Below are positions 42,450 to 51,926 of a DNA stretch of 64,000 nt, one piece after another; positions within the stretch are counted from its first letter, which is position 1; every line of letters starts with the position of its first letter. Origin of the DNA: Dyadobacter sp. UC 10 (GTDB lineage Bacteria; Bacteroidota; Bacteroidia; Cytophagales; Spirosomataceae). The stretch spans positions 4,088,501 through 4,152,500 of the forward strand of contig NZ_VSRN01000001.1 in NCBI RefSeq assembly GCF_008369915.1. Direction: 5' to 3'. Made by a program: the position numbers and the translations under genes. The notes below the pieces were generated by a model, which was not told the DNA's origin, did no database searches, and saw nothing but the letters and a program-made list of their open reading frames with translations.

Positions 42450-43088
42450 ATGGTTCTGGAAATTCGTGACCTGCGCCAACAGTATGGAGATCTGGAAATT
42501 CTTGCAATTGCGCATTTTGCAATAAGTCACGGGATTTACTGGGTTCAGGGCGAAAATGGCGCAGGTAAGTCAACGCTTTTCAGGACATTATCGGGCATGC
42601 TGCCTTGCACGGGATCTGTAGTGATCGATGGGCAGTTTGATCTTAAAAAACATCCGGTCGAGTACAGGTTAAGGTTAAATCTGGGCGAAGCTGAACCTTT
42701 GTACCCCGCATTTCTGACGCCCGCCGACCTGATCGCATTTGTCGCCGAGGCCAAAAAGGCGCCGGAAGGTCAGGCGGACGAGCTTATTTCCCGGCTTGGC
42801 ATCAATTATCTGAAAAACAACTTTGGCAGCTGTTCCAGTGGAATGGTCAAGAAGGTCTCGCTGGCGCTGGCTTTTTTAGGTAATCCCAAAATCATTATTC
42901 TCGATGAGCCGCTGATCACGATTGACAAGCAGGCGAGAGAAGCTTTGTTTGGTATCATCCGGACTTACCACGAATCGGGCGTCACATTTTTGCTTTCTTC
43001 GCACCAGCCTTTTCAGCAGGAAGGTCTGGAAATCACGCAAAGTTTCGGGCTGCGCAATAAGACGCTTGTTCCGCTTTCGCTGCCATGA
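42450..43088 (+). CDS. ABC transporter ATP-binding protein (short type)
   Basis: A 212-residue ATPase. Walker A is GENGAGKST (residues about 34-42), the signature is SSGMVKKVSLALAF, Walker B is IIILDEPLITID, and the H-loop His follows in LLSSHQPF. The subunit is shorter than usual and resembles CcmA/NatA-like single-domain exporters. It overlaps the downstream membrane gene by four bases (ATGA), so the two subunits are probably made in equal amounts. Confidence 0.9.
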   Translation: MVLEIRDLRQQYGDLEILAIAHFAISHGIYWVQGENGAGKSTLFRTLSGMLPCTGSVVIDGQFDLKKHPVEYRLRLNLGEAEPLYPAFLTPADLIAFVAEAKKAPEGQADELISRLGINYLKNNFGSCSSGMVKKVSLALAFLGNPKIIILDEPLITIDKQAREALFGIIRTYHESGVTFLLSSHQPFQQEGLEITQSFGLRNKTLVPLSLP

Positions 43089-44155
43089 AAACGCTGCTCA
43101 CTTCCACAGTCTACGAATTTTTCAGGCGCCGTGCGGGAATGTTCCTAGTTTTGCTTGGCATTCTTTTCGGATTTATGGGCGGCGCGGAACATCATGCCAT
43201 CGCCGTTTTTTTTCTGACAGGATCCTATGGCATGCTGTATTTATTCTGCATCTGGCTGCTTTATTCATTGTTCTGTGCGCAATTCGTATATCAGCTCTGG
43301 AAATTACCCGAATACACATTTATCTACGACGCCCGGGTTTGGCCGGTGTTCGTGCGGGTAAAAAGACTGACTTTTATGGCGCTCGCATTCCTTCAGCCGA
43401 TTCTCTATTATGGAGTTTACCTCATTTCAATTGCTGCCCAGGACAAAATTTTGACCAATATCTGGCCTGTTTTCATCTACTATCCACTGCTTGCGGCCCT
43501 CCTGGCGGGCATCGCAGAATGGCGGCTGCGGAATCCTATCAGATATGTAGCTATATCGAGTGCGGGGGGTATTAAATGGCCGTTTCGACGGCCGGTTTCC
43601 TGGTTATACTGGTCGGTCGAGTGGCTGTTTCAGGAGCGTGGCGTCACTTTGCTTGTGGGAAAATTGGGGCCGATACTGGGTGCTACCGGCACAATGCTTT
43701 ATTATTCGACGGATGTATATGATCTGCGGTTACCAGCCGTCGGGTTGTCGCTGGCTTACCTTTTAAACTCCGGGATTTCGTTTGAATACTATAAGTGGGA
43801 AAATGAAATTTGCCTCTGGGGCAGGTCGATGCCGGTATCGCCTTTTAGGCGCTTTATGCGCATTGTGATATTTCACGCGATCATTATTTTGCCGGAAACA
43901 TTCGCAGCAATCCGGAATGCGGCTTTAAGTGTGGGTGAAATTTTGCAGGTTTATTTATTGGGACTAACGATCCTGACAGTTATCCATTTGTTTTTTTATA
44001 AAAAAGAAGGTCAGCCCGACGATCCGCTGAAAGTTTTCCTTTTCGGCTTCGTAGGGCTGACCTTACTTATATTGTATAAAATTCCGCTGCTGTTATTGGT
44101 CGCCGCCGGAATGCTTTTCTCGGTCTTGATTTATCCGAAGTGGTATAAAATCTGA
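43085..44155 (+). CDS. ABC exporter membrane subunit, family not recognised
   Basis: A 356-residue integral membrane protein with about ten hydrophobic segments (for example MFLVLLGILFGFMGG, TFMALAFLQPILYYGVYLIS, VFLFGFVGLTLLILYKIPLL). No soluble domain stands out. Coupling to the preceding ATPase by a 4-bp overlap identifies it as the permease. The substrate is unknown. Confidence 0.75.
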   Translation: MKTLLTSTVYEFFRRRAGMFLVLLGILFGFMGGAEHHAIAVFFLTGSYGMLYLFCIWLLYSLFCAQFVYQLWKLPEYTFIYDARVWPVFVRVKRLTFMALAFLQPILYYGVYLISIAAQDKILTNIWPVFIYYPLLAALLAGIAEWRLRNPIRYVAISSAGGIKWPFRRPVSWLYWSVEWLFQERGVTLLVGKLGPILGATGTMLYYSTDVYDLRLPAVGLSLAYLLNSGISFEYYKWENEICLWGRSMPVSPFRRFMRIVIFHAIIILPETFAAIRNAALSVGEILQVYLLGLTILTVIHLFFYKKEGQPDDPLKVFLFGFVGLTLLILYKIPLLLLVAAGMLFSVLIYPKWYKI

Positions 44156-44156
44156 C

Positions 44157-44870
44157 CTATTTGGAAGGCATAGATGGTCTTACTTCAATTTTGCTCGGCA
44201 ATGTGCGTGCGGGCAACTTGATCAGGTCCGAAATAATTTGACCGATATCCTCAGGCTGGATTTTCCATGCATCTTTTTCAGAAGGTGAATGGTTATTGAA
44301 CTCGCTGGCCACGGAGCCGGGCATGATGGTAGTAACCCTGATCCCCGCTTTCCTTACGTCCAGCATCATCGCCTGTGAAAAGCCTACCAAGCCGAATTTG
44401 CTTGCATTGTAGGCAGTTCCGTTCTCGAAGAAGTTGGTTCCGGCCAGACTTGCAATAGAGATGAAATAACCTTTCGAGCTGGTCAATGCAGCTAGTGATG
44501 CTTTTGCACTGAAAAACACGCCTGTCAGGTTAATATCAATTGTTTCCTGCCATTGTTCCGGGGTAAGTTCTTCAATCGGAGCGAAATGTCCGACACCTGC
44601 ATTGGCGATAAAATAATCCAGTTGGCCCCATTTGTTGAGTATGGTCTGCACTGCATTTTGCTGCGACTCATAGTTTCTCACATCCGATTCGATCCCGATC
44701 GCGAAACCTTCACTGATCTTGTTGAGCTCGGCGGCGGCCTGCTCTGCGTTCTCTTTGGAGCGACTGGTAATTGCGACGCGGATTCCTTCTTTAATAAGTA
44801 CCTGGGCAATCCCGAACCCTATTCCTTTGGACCCGCCGGTTATCAATGCGGTTTTTAATGATTCTGACAT
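44157..44870 (-). CDS. Short-chain dehydrogenase/reductase (SDR)
   Basis: NAD(P)-dependent oxidoreductase of 237 residues. I use the ATG at 44870 (MSESLKTALITGGSKGIGFG), which places the TGxxxGIG motif at residues 10-19; upstream codons would be an odd extension. Other motifs are NAGVGHFAPIEEL, the catalytic Ser-Tyr-Lys (SIASLAGTNFFENGTAYNASK) and IMPGSVASEF. It is close to 3-oxoacyl-ACP reductase-like SDRs, but the substrate is not predictable. It is divergent from fabG. Confidence 0.88.
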   Translation of the reverse strand: MSESLKTALITGGSKGIGFGIAQVLIKEGIRVAITSRSKENAEQAAAELNKISEGFAIGIESDVRNYESQQNAVQTILNKWGQLDYFIANAGVGHFAPIEELTPEQWQETIDINLTGVFFSAKASLAALTSSKGYFISIASLAGTNFFENGTAYNASKFGLVGFSQAMMLDVRKAGIRVTTIMPGSVASEFNNHSPSEKDAWKIQPEDIGQIISDLIKLPARTLPSKIEVRPSMPSK

Positions 44871-44945
44871 GGTTGAAGTTTTTATTAAGTAATTACTGTA
44901 AAAAGACAACAGCTATCCATTTGATAAGGTTTGAAAATAGTCGTT

Positions 44946-44967
44946 CCCGGGCGCCCGGGTGCCCGGC
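44946..44967. repeat. GC-rich palindrome in the SDR-fabG divergent gap
   Basis: The sequence cccgggcgcccggg (44946-44959) is a perfect 14-bp palindrome followed by a partial copy (tgcccggc). It stands out in an AT-rich gap and resembles the cccggg hairpins of the REP-like units elsewhere in the window. Confidence 0.5.
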
Positions 44968-45016
44968 TTTCTCAGTAAAATAGCTCCGTTTTTCACTTAA
45001 GTAATGTCTAAAACCC

Positions 45017-45024
45017 TATTTTTG
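45017..45024 (+). promoter_or_regulatory. -7 promoter box of fabG
   Basis: The sequence tatttttg matches TAnnTTTG and lies 40 bp before the fabG ATG. No clear -33 element is seen. Confidence 0.55.
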
Positions 45025-45063
45025 CCAACCATTTATTCTTTTTGACAGATTTATAAATCATCT

Positions 45064-45810
45064 ATGAAAATAGTAGAAAACAAGGTTGCATTGGTAACCG
45101 GAGCTTCCCGGGGAATTGGTCGTGCGATTGCTTTGAGACTGGCCCAGGAGGGAGCTGATGTTGCATTTACTTATCTTTCCAGTGTTGAAAAAGGCGAGGC
45201 GCTGACCAAGGAACTCGAAGCTTTTGGTGTAAAGGCAAAAGGTTACCGCTCCGATGCATCTGATTTCCAGGCAGCTGACCAGCTCGTAACCGATGTAGTA
45301 GCCGATTTCGGAAAGCTCGATGTGCTGATCAACAATGCAGGCGTGACCAAAGACGGACTGTTGATGAGAATGAGCGAAGAGCAATGGGATACGGTAATCA
45401 GAATCAACCTGAAATCTGTTTTTAATTTGACAAAAGCGGCTACCAAAAGCATGATGCGCGCCAAAAGCGGATCGATCATTAATATCACTTCCGTGGTTGG
45501 GATCAGCGGAAATGCAGGCCAATCCAACTATGCGGCTTCCAAAGCAGGTATTATCGGTTTTACAAAATCCATCGCACTTGAATTAGGCTCCCGTAACATC
45601 AGGTCCAATGCAGTTGCCCCCGGGTTTATCGAAACGGAAATGACCGGCGCGGTAGAATCCAAAGCAGTGGAGGAATGGAAACAATCCATCCCGATGAAGC
45701 GCGGCGGACAACCTGAGGAAGTGGCTGACGCCTGCGTTTTTCTGGCCTCGGATCTGTCCAGATATATTACCGGCCAGGTCATTCAGGTCGACGGTGGTAT
45801 GTTAACCTAG
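45064..45810 (+). CDS. fabG: 3-oxoacyl-[acyl-carrier-protein] reductase
   Basis: NADPH-dependent reduction of 3-oxoacyl-ACP in fatty acid elongation. Motifs are VTGASRGIGRAIALRLAQEG (residues about 11-30), NNAGVTKDGLLMRM, the catalytic SVVGISGNAGQSNYAASKAG and APGFIETEMT, with the VDGG ending. These, and the length of 248 aa, match FabG closely. It stands alone, with its own promoter, beside an unrelated SDR. Confidence 0.93.
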   Translation: MKIVENKVALVTGASRGIGRAIALRLAQEGADVAFTYLSSVEKGEALTKELEAFGVKAKGYRSDASDFQAADQLVTDVVADFGKLDVLINNAGVTKDGLLMRMSEEQWDTVIRINLKSVFNLTKAATKSMMRAKSGSIINITSVVGISGNAGQSNYAASKAGIIGFTKSIALELGSRNIRSNAVAPGFIETEMTGAVESKAVEEWKQSIPMKRGGQPEEVADACVFLASDLSRYITGQVIQVDGGMLT

Positions 45811-45885
45811 TGTCTTTCTTCGTTTGTAGAATAGCTGGCTGTTTCATTGTATATTGTAACATTGCCAGCTATTGACTCTGAGCAC

Positions 45886-47958
45886 ATGCGGTCCGAACTT
45901 ATCTTTCAAACTCCTTACTGGTTCCTTATTTTCTGCATTGCGGCCGGGCTTTTGTATGCATTTCTGTTGTATCAGCCAACTGCTTCCTGGGGTAAAAAGT
46001 GGAACTATATTCTGGCGGCTTTCCGTGGAATCACGGTTGCGTTAATTTGCTTTCTGCTGCTCAGTCCGCTGGTCAGGAAGACGGAAACTTCTGTCGATAA
46101 GGCCAAGATCGTTTTCGCGATTGATGATTCAGAGTCGGTAGGAGCGTACGGGAAAGCCGTCATGAAGGACGTGGCCGAAGCGACCGGACAATTGAATGCT
46201 TCCGGCTTTGAAGTAAGTATGGAGACATTAAGCGGTACTTCGAAAACGCAGCCCGATTCTATACGTTTTGACAAAAATAAAACAGACCTGACCGGCATGC
46301 TGCAATCGATCCGCAGCAACTTTGAGGGCAGGAACCTGACGGAAGTGATCCTGGTTTCTGATGGTATTGTAAATCAGGGTGTTTCTCCGGCTTATAACAA
46401 TTTTCCTTTTAAAGTGAGCCCGCTGGCCGTGGGCGACACGGTGCCGGATCTGGATATCCGTATCAAAGATGTGGTTAATAACCGGATCGCATACCTCGGC
46501 AACGAATTCCCGATCCGGGCTGAAATTGCTGCAAACGGGCTTGCCGGCAAAGCAACTACGGTCACGCTCAAACAAAACGGGCGGGTGATCCAAAGTCAGA
46601 ATGTAGCGATCGACCGGCCGGACTTCTTCAAGGCGATTGATTTCAAGGCTACTTCTGCTCAAAAGGGAGTGCAGCATTTTACGCTGGAAATCGGGCAGGT
46701 CTCGGGTGAGACTTCCAAACGGAATAATCGCCGGGATGTGTATATTGATATTATCGACGGTAAACAAAAGGTCCTGATCATGGCGCTGGCGCCGCACCCG
46801 GATATTAAGAGTCTGAGAAGCGTGATAGAGGCGAATGAAAATTATGAGTTGGATATTAATATTTTGTCGATTTCCACTAATGTACCCGCGGCTACGAAAC
46901 CTTATGACCTGGTGATACTGCACCAGATACCGAATGTTCTTGGACTTGGGAATGCGCAGATCAGGAGGTTTATCGACGCTAAAACACCTTTGTTCTTTAT
47001 ACTAGGTAACCAGTCGGCAGTGCCGCTGGCGAATTCGCTCAACCGCTCGCTGACGATCAATACTTCCAACAACCAGCTTGACAAAGTTACTGCACGCTTC
47101 AATCCGGCATTTCAGCAGCTTAATTTTGACACAGAAAGTCTGAAATTGCTGGAAAGGCTGCCACCACTTTCGGTCCCGTTTGGGGAATATAATCTTTCCT
47201 CAGGCACAGAAACAATTCTTTATCAGAAGGTAGGGACCTTGAATACCAGCAAACCTCTGCTCGTTTTGAACACCAGCGGTGACCATAAAGTAGCTGTACT
47301 CGCGGGGGAAGGATTGTGGCAGTGGCGACAGGAAGAATTTGCACAAACCAATAAGCAGGAGGTGGTCGATAATCTTTTTCAGAAACTGATTCAGATACTT
47401 TCGCTACGGGAAGACAAGCGTAAATTCAGGGTTTATCCCACCAATAATGAGTTTGAAGCCGGAGAACAGGTAACGTTTCAGACAGAGATCTATAACGATA
47501 TTTACGAACCGATTTTCGGGCAGGAAGTGAAGCTGGACATTACGGATGAAAAAGGCAAAACAAAGCAATTTACCTATACGCATTCCAGCGAATCGCCCAG
47601 GTTTAATATGACCGGCCTGCAGGAGGGTGTATACCGCTACATGGCTTCTACGGCTTTGCGGGCAGGTCAGGAGCGGTCAGCCGGACAGTTTATTGTCAAA
47701 AATGTTGATCTGGAAATGAATAATACCACTGCCGATTTCGGCATGCTGCGGGAACTTGCCGGCCGCTCCGGTGGTGAATTACTTAAGCCCTCTTCGCTTG
47801 CTTCCTACGTACAAAAGTTAAAAAGTGAACGCCCCGCCGACCGTCTGGACAGCTCTGAGGAAATGGTTGAATTGATTTATATGAAATGGCTGTTTTTTTT
47901 GCTGATACTTCTGCTCGGCGCTGAATGGGGATTAAGAAAGTACCATGGCGGATACTAA
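45886..47958 (+). CDS. VWA-like domain membrane protein
   Basis: A 690-residue protein with two N-terminal membrane helices (PYWFLIFCIAAGLLYAFLLY and AAFRGITVALICFLLLSPLV) and one at the C-terminus (MKWLFFLLILLLGAEWGL). Between them, a VWA-like region begins with VFAIDDSESVGAYGK, a DxSxS-type metal site, and includes EVILVSDGIVNQG. The rest resembles a glutamine-amidotransferase-like/Ig-rich periplasmic part found in such Bacteroidota proteins. I start at the ATG at 45886; a TTG at 45847 is less likely. The function is unknown. It overlaps the next gene by 14 bp. Confidence 0.72.
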   Translation: MRSELIFQTPYWFLIFCIAAGLLYAFLLYQPTASWGKKWNYILAAFRGITVALICFLLLSPLVRKTETSVDKAKIVFAIDDSESVGAYGKAVMKDVAEATGQLNASGFEVSMETLSGTSKTQPDSIRFDKNKTDLTGMLQSIRSNFEGRNLTEVILVSDGIVNQGVSPAYNNFPFKVSPLAVGDTVPDLDIRIKDVVNNRIAYLGNEFPIRAEIAANGLAGKATTVTLKQNGRVIQSQNVAIDRPDFFKAIDFKATSAQKGVQHFTLEIGQVSGETSKRNNRRDVYIDIIDGKQKVLIMALAPHPDIKSLRSVIEANENYELDINILSISTNVPAATKPYDLVILHQIPNVLGLGNAQIRRFIDAKTPLFFILGNQSAVPLANSLNRSLTINTSNNQLDKVTARFNPAFQQLNFDTESLKLLERLPPLSVPFGEYNLSSGTETILYQKVGTLNTSKPLLVLNTSGDHKVAVLAGEGLWQWRQEEFAQTNKQEVVDNLFQKLIQILSLREDKRKFRVYPTNNEFEAGEQVTFQTEIYNDIYEPIFGQEVKLDITDEKGKTKQFTYTHSSESPRFNMTGLQEGVYRYMASTALRAGQERSAGQFIVKNVDLEMNNTTADFGMLRELAGRSGGELLKPSSLASYVQKLKSERPADRLDSSEEMVELIYMKWLFFLLILLLGAEWGLRKYHGGY

Positions 47959-48898
47959 AATCGTGTTTTCCGGAATTTCGAAGTCAATTGCAATTGTTTA
48001 TCTTCTTATTTTCACTTGCTTTTTTCAACCCCTTTATTCGCAAAAAAGTGACTCACTCGCTGTAACTGATGTAACGGATTCGGTCGGGATAAAGCGGCCA
48101 AATTATGCGATGTTACGGGGGATTTTTGCAGCTCAATCTGTTTTGTACCTTGGAACGATCTACGGGCTGAGTAAATCCTGGTACAAACAGCCGCTCACCA
48201 ACTTCACGATTCAGGACGATTCCCGCGAGTGGCTTCAAATGGACAAAGTGGGGCACGTTTACACATCATTCCAGATCGCCCGTCACACGGCTGCACTTTA
48301 TAAAAAAACAGGTATTTCGAAAAGGCAAATGCTTGTTTACGGGGCTATTTCAGGCATTATTTTCCAAACCCCCATTGAAATCCTCGACGGCTTTTCACCC
48401 GATTACGGATTCTCACCGGGAGATATGATCGGCAATATCGCGGGCTCTGCTTTATATCTCGGCCAAGTGGCATTATGGGACGAAGTCCGTATTCATCCCA
48501 AGTTTTCATTTCACGCAACCCGTCTGGCGAAAGTGCGGCCGGAGCTGCTGGGAAAGAGTTTGACAGAAAGTTGGCTGAAAGATTACAATGGGCAGACCTA
48601 CTGGTTGTCTGCCAGTCCGCAATCATTTTTTCCGGGAAGCAGTTGGCCGGGCTGGCTCTGCTTTTCAGTTGGTTATGGGATTCACGACATGGTTTCGGCA
48701 GAAGTATCCACGAGCCGGAAAATGGGTTACCGGCCTTACCGGCAATTTTATTTGTCTGTTGATATCGACCTGACCAAGATCAAAACAAAGAGTAAATTTG
48801 TTCGTACTATCGGCTTCCTTGTCAATTCCTTAAAGATACCTGCTCCTGCATTGCAGTTCAGCAGGCATGGTATCGATTTTAAGCCGTTTTATTTTTGA
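47945..48898 (+). CDS. DUF2279-family exported protein
   Basis: A 317-residue protein with a signal peptide (IVYLLIFTCFFQPLYSQ). The central block DKVGHVYTSFQIARHTAALY, with GISGIIFQTPIEILDGFSPDYGFSPGDMIGNIAGS-like spacing (broken here as IFQTPIEILDGFSPDYGF and SPGDMIGNIAGSALYL), matches DUF2279 (YfiM-like) proteins. Several membrane-inserting segments suggest an envelope location. The function of the family is unknown. It overlaps the upstream gene by 14 bp, suggesting co-transcription. Confidence 0.75.
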   Translation: MADTKIVFSGISKSIAIVYLLIFTCFFQPLYSQKSDSLAVTDVTDSVGIKRPNYAMLRGIFAAQSVLYLGTIYGLSKSWYKQPLTNFTIQDDSREWLQMDKVGHVYTSFQIARHTAALYKKTGISKRQMLVYGAISGIIFQTPIEILDGFSPDYGFSPGDMIGNIAGSALYLGQVALWDEVRIHPKFSFHATRLAKVRPELLGKSLTESWLKDYNGQTYWLSASPQSFFPGSSWPGWLCFSVGYGIHDMVSAEVSTSRKMGYRPYRQFYLSVDIDLTKIKTKSKFVRTIGFLVNSLKIPAPALQFSRHGIDFKPFYF

Positions 48899-48933
48899 GA
48901 ATAGGAGGGACCAGAGTTATTAACGCATTAAAT

Positions 48934-49917
48934 ATGAACATCGGAGATAAAGTAAGACTGGTACATGGGAGAGAAGAAGGTATTATCTACGCTTTTCTTC
49001 CAGGGAATGTGGTTGAGATAGAAATTGAGGACGGTTTCAGGATTCCTGTGCTGCGGAATGAAGTGGTTACTATTTCGCCGGTAGAATCGCAGCGGATGCA
49101 AAAGGGGCAGGAACCTGGGAAGGTTGTTGCAAAGTCGGATATGATCGTTCCGCGCAATGCACCCTTTGCAGAGAAAGGCATTTACCTTGCATTTGTATCA
49201 ATTAATGATAAATCACTGACGGTACATATCATTAATAATACGGACTGGATTTTGCCTTTTACGGCTTCGTCCATTCAGAATCAGGCACAGACCGGGCTGG
49301 GAGCGGGTGTTTTGCAGCCGCGGCAGTCGCAAAAGCTGGCAGAAGTATTGATGAAGGATTTTGAAGAATGGCCGGTTTTTGAATTGAATGTGCTGTATTT
49401 CAGGGAGGGGAAACATCTGCTGCCTCAATCTTTGAGCAAAAAAATAAAATGCCGCGCCCAATCTTTTTATAAAAGCAAAAGAAAAGCACCGGTATTGGAT
49501 AAAGAGGCATTTATTTATCAGCTCGACGAGGAAAATCTTAAAAAAGAACCGGTTCTAACCGACAAAGAACTTTCTGCTGCATTGAAAGAAAGCATGCTGA
49601 GAGGAGCAGGCTCAGAGCCGTTGAAGGTTGAAAAGCCGGACACGATAGTTGATTTGCATATTGAAAAACTCATGATCGATACGGCCGGGATTTCTAACGA
49701 AAATATAGTGAAAACACAGCTCAGCGCTTTTGAAGCAAACCTTGAGAATGCAATTGCAAATGGTATGGAAGAAATAACTTTTATCCATGGAGCGGGTAGC
49801 GGTGCATTGAAAAATGAACTGCACCGGCGTCTGAGCAAGCACAAGCACGTGGCTTATTTTAAAGATGCATTAAAAGATAAATTCGGATACGGTGCAACCC
49901 TCGTCAAAATCAAGTAG
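48934..49917 (+). CDS. Smr-domain protein with N-terminal DUF2027
   Basis: A 327-residue cytoplasmic protein. I start at the ATG at 48934 (MNIGDKVRLVHGREEGIIYA); a TTG at 48895 is the alternative. The N-terminal part is a small beta-barrel (DUF2027-type), and the C-terminal about 90 residues are an Smr domain with DLHIEKLM and FIHGAGSGALKNELHRRLSK, as in MutS2 C-termini, with potential nuclease activity on nucleic acids. A role in mRNA or DNA surveillance is an inference from the family. The end overlaps the DUF4403 gene by 26 bp. Confidence 0.8.
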   Translation: MNIGDKVRLVHGREEGIIYAFLPGNVVEIEIEDGFRIPVLRNEVVTISPVESQRMQKGQEPGKVVAKSDMIVPRNAPFAEKGIYLAFVSINDKSLTVHIINNTDWILPFTASSIQNQAQTGLGAGVLQPRQSQKLAEVLMKDFEEWPVFELNVLYFREGKHLLPQSLSKKIKCRAQSFYKSKRKAPVLDKEAFIYQLDEENLKKEPVLTDKELSAALKESMLRGAGSEPLKVEKPDTIVDLHIEKLMIDTAGISNENIVKTQLSAFEANLENAIANGMEEITFIHGAGSGALKNELHRRLSKHKHVAYFKDALKDKFGYGATLVKIK

Positions 49918-51346
49918 CCTGCTGGCCAGGATATTATATCTGTTCTGTTTATCGGTCATTGTATGGAGCCAATGGCAGTGTCGTTCCAAAAGCACCTCTC
50001 CTCAAGCACCTATGGAAGAATATAAGTACACGGATAAGGCAATCCAGAATGAGAAACACTTGTCCGTCATGAATGTTCCGATCGAGCTACCGGTTTCGGA
50101 GATCGAAAATCAGATCAATGCAAAGATTAAGGGTCTGATTTATGAGGATAATAGCTACCAGGATGATAACAATGATAATATCAAAGCGAAAGTCTGGAAA
50201 ATCAGTCCGATCCGCGTCGTAGCGATCGACTCTTCTTTTTTATTTGAAGTTCCATTAAAAATCTGGGTGAGTGCTGGCTATAAAGTCAGTCCGCTGGGAA
50301 TCACGATGTCGGGTTATAAGGACACGGAGTTTTCTATACGGATCCGACTGATTTCCAAAATCGGTATTGCCGCAAACTGGCAGATTAAATCAGAGACTTA
50401 TGTAGACAGCTACGACTGGATCTCAGATCCCAGCATTAAAGTGGCCGGGTTGAACATTCCGATCAAAAGTATGGCCAGCAGAATGCTGAATAAGAATTTT
50501 GATAAAATAACCGAGGCGATCGATCAGGAAGTAGCGAATAATCTGGAATTGAAAAAGAATGCAGAACTCGCCTGGAATATCGTCAGGCAGCCGGTAATGC
50601 TGGCGGAGGAGTTTGATACGTGGCTGGTAGTAGTGCCAACAAGTGTGGTGATGACTCCGCTTTTGGCAAAGAACAATGTAATCAGAGCAGTGTTGGGAAT
50701 CAAAGGGTATACGCAAACCATCACGTCCGCCACCAAGCCTAGCGTGACGGCTGTCGAAAAGCTGCCCGATCTACAAATTACACAGCAAGTGAACGATGAT
50801 TTCAAAGTCGGGCTGATCAGTGTCGTTTCTTACGAAGATGCAGCGCGGCTTGCAACCGCAAAAATGAAGGGAGAAACCTTTTCGTTTTTAGGTGGGCAAT
50901 ATAAAGTGAACGTAACTTCTGTTGAGCTGTATGGTCAGAACGACAAACTGGTCATTAAGGCAGGGCTTGCGGGAAGTATTTCAGGATATATTTACTTAAA
51001 AGGCGTCCCTTATTACGATCCGGCGACGCAGCAGTTGTCATTGAAAGGGCTTGATTATGATTTGGAAACGAGAAATACAATTGTCCGCACAGCGGGTTGG
51101 TTGTTGCAGGGACAGTTTAGCAGAATGATGGAAAAGAAAATGACATTCCCGGTCGGCGACCAGATCACGGAAGCGAAGCAGACCATTCAGAAAGCGCTTG
51201 GTAACTACAAGGTTACAGACGGAGTTACCCTAAAAGGTACGCTTTCGGACATTCAGCCTGACAAGGTTTACCTCACTCCGAAACACCTTTATTCGGTCGT
51301 TTTTGCACACGGAAAAGTGAATTTGAAGGTCGATGGATTGAAGTGA
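49892..51346 (+). CDS. DUF4403-family lipoprotein-like protein
   Basis: A 484-residue exported protein (hydrophobic N-terminus ARILYLFCLSVIVWSQWQC, Cys30 as possible lipidation site). The DUF4403 repeats contain SVMNVPIELPVSEIENQINA, PLGITMSGYKDTEFSIRIRL and AGLAGSISGYIYLKGVPYYD. The fold is a lipid-binding tube-like (TULIP) type in this family, which is established knowledge, so a lipid-shuttling role is possible. Its start overlaps the Smr gene. No enzyme motif is visible. Confidence 0.75.
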   Translation: MQPSSKSSSLLARILYLFCLSVIVWSQWQCRSKSTSPQAPMEEYKYTDKAIQNEKHLSVMNVPIELPVSEIENQINAKIKGLIYEDNSYQDDNNDNIKAKVWKISPIRVVAIDSSFLFEVPLKIWVSAGYKVSPLGITMSGYKDTEFSIRIRLISKIGIAANWQIKSETYVDSYDWISDPSIKVAGLNIPIKSMASRMLNKNFDKITEAIDQEVANNLELKKNAELAWNIVRQPVMLAEEFDTWLVVVPTSVVMTPLLAKNNVIRAVLGIKGYTQTITSATKPSVTAVEKLPDLQITQQVNDDFKVGLISVVSYEDAARLATAKMKGETFSFLGGQYKVNVTSVELYGQNDKLVIKAGLAGSISGYIYLKGVPYYDPATQQLSLKGLDYDLETRNTIVRTAGWLLQGQFSRMMEKKMTFPVGDQITEAKQTIQKALGNYKVTDGVTLKGTLSDIQPDKVYLTPKHLYSVVFAHGKVNLKVDGLK

Positions 51347-51439
51347 ATTTGAAGGAAAACGGACAGAATAGTGCGCATCTGTACCATAAATTTTTACTTT
51401 TTATAGTATATTGACTGCTGATCAAAAGAAAGTATTTGT

Positions 51440-51447
51440 TAGCTTTG
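51440..51447 (+). promoter_or_regulatory. -7 promoter box of RNase P RNA
   Basis: The sequence tagctttg matches TAnnTTTG, and the RNA's first paired bases begin at about 51464. A ttgac element lies at 51411, further upstream than the usual spacing. Confidence 0.6.
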
Positions 51448-51454
51448 TGGTCAG

Positions 51455-51866
51455 AGGAAAGGAGTGAGCTGTCCTACCGCTGCGGTAATTTTGCCGGAGA
51501 GGAAAGTCCGGGCAGCGCAGAGTACCGTACTTCCTAACAGGAAGGCAGCAGATTGGGAACGGTTTGTTGACAGCCAGTGCCACAGAAATAATACCGCCTT
51601 GGCATGTTTTTTATAATGTTGGGGTAAGGGTGAAATGGTGGATTAAGAGCCCACCGCCTGACTGGTGACAGTCGGGGCACGGTAAACCTTACGGGCTGAA
51701 AGATCAAATAGGTGTCGGTTTGTGGGGCTGCTCGTCCCCGTTCTCAGGAACGTCGGCACGGGTAGATCGTTAGAGGTTCAGGGTGACCTGAATCCTGGAT
51801 AAATGGTAGGAGTTCCAGGCAGTTAAACCGCATGGAGAACAGAATCCGGCTTACAGGCTTACCCTT
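51455..51866 (+). ncRNA. rnpB: RNase P RNA (bacterial class A)
   Basis: The catalytic RNA of RNase P, which removes tRNA 5' leaders. The universal core blocks are visible: gagaggaaagtccgggc at 51497-51513 and cagaatccggcttacagg near the 3' end (51839-51857). P1 is formed by gtgagc (51464-51469) with gcttac (51857-51862). Internal blocks include ggggtaagggtgaaa and acggtaaaccttacgggctg. A T-run follows at 51865-51870. The gap between DUF4403 and the OmpA gene is thus mostly rnpB. The exact ends are approximate. Confidence 0.95.
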
Positions 51867-51872
51867 TTTTCT

Positions 51873-51880
51873 TATTTTTG
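51873..51880 (+). promoter_or_regulatory. -7 promoter box of the OmpA-family gene
   Basis: The sequence tatttttg matches TAnnTTTG and lies just after the T-run of rnpB, about 47 bp before the ATG at 51927. Confidence 0.55.
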
Positions 51881-51926
51881 AGTTTATTTTATAGTGCAAT
51901 ATTGAATCACATAACGCGTGTTTCCC

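Noticed and set aside
46228..46923. 231-codon minus-strand ORF opposite the VWA protein
   Set aside because: Shadow; it has no recognisable domain and overlaps a well-formed VWA frame.
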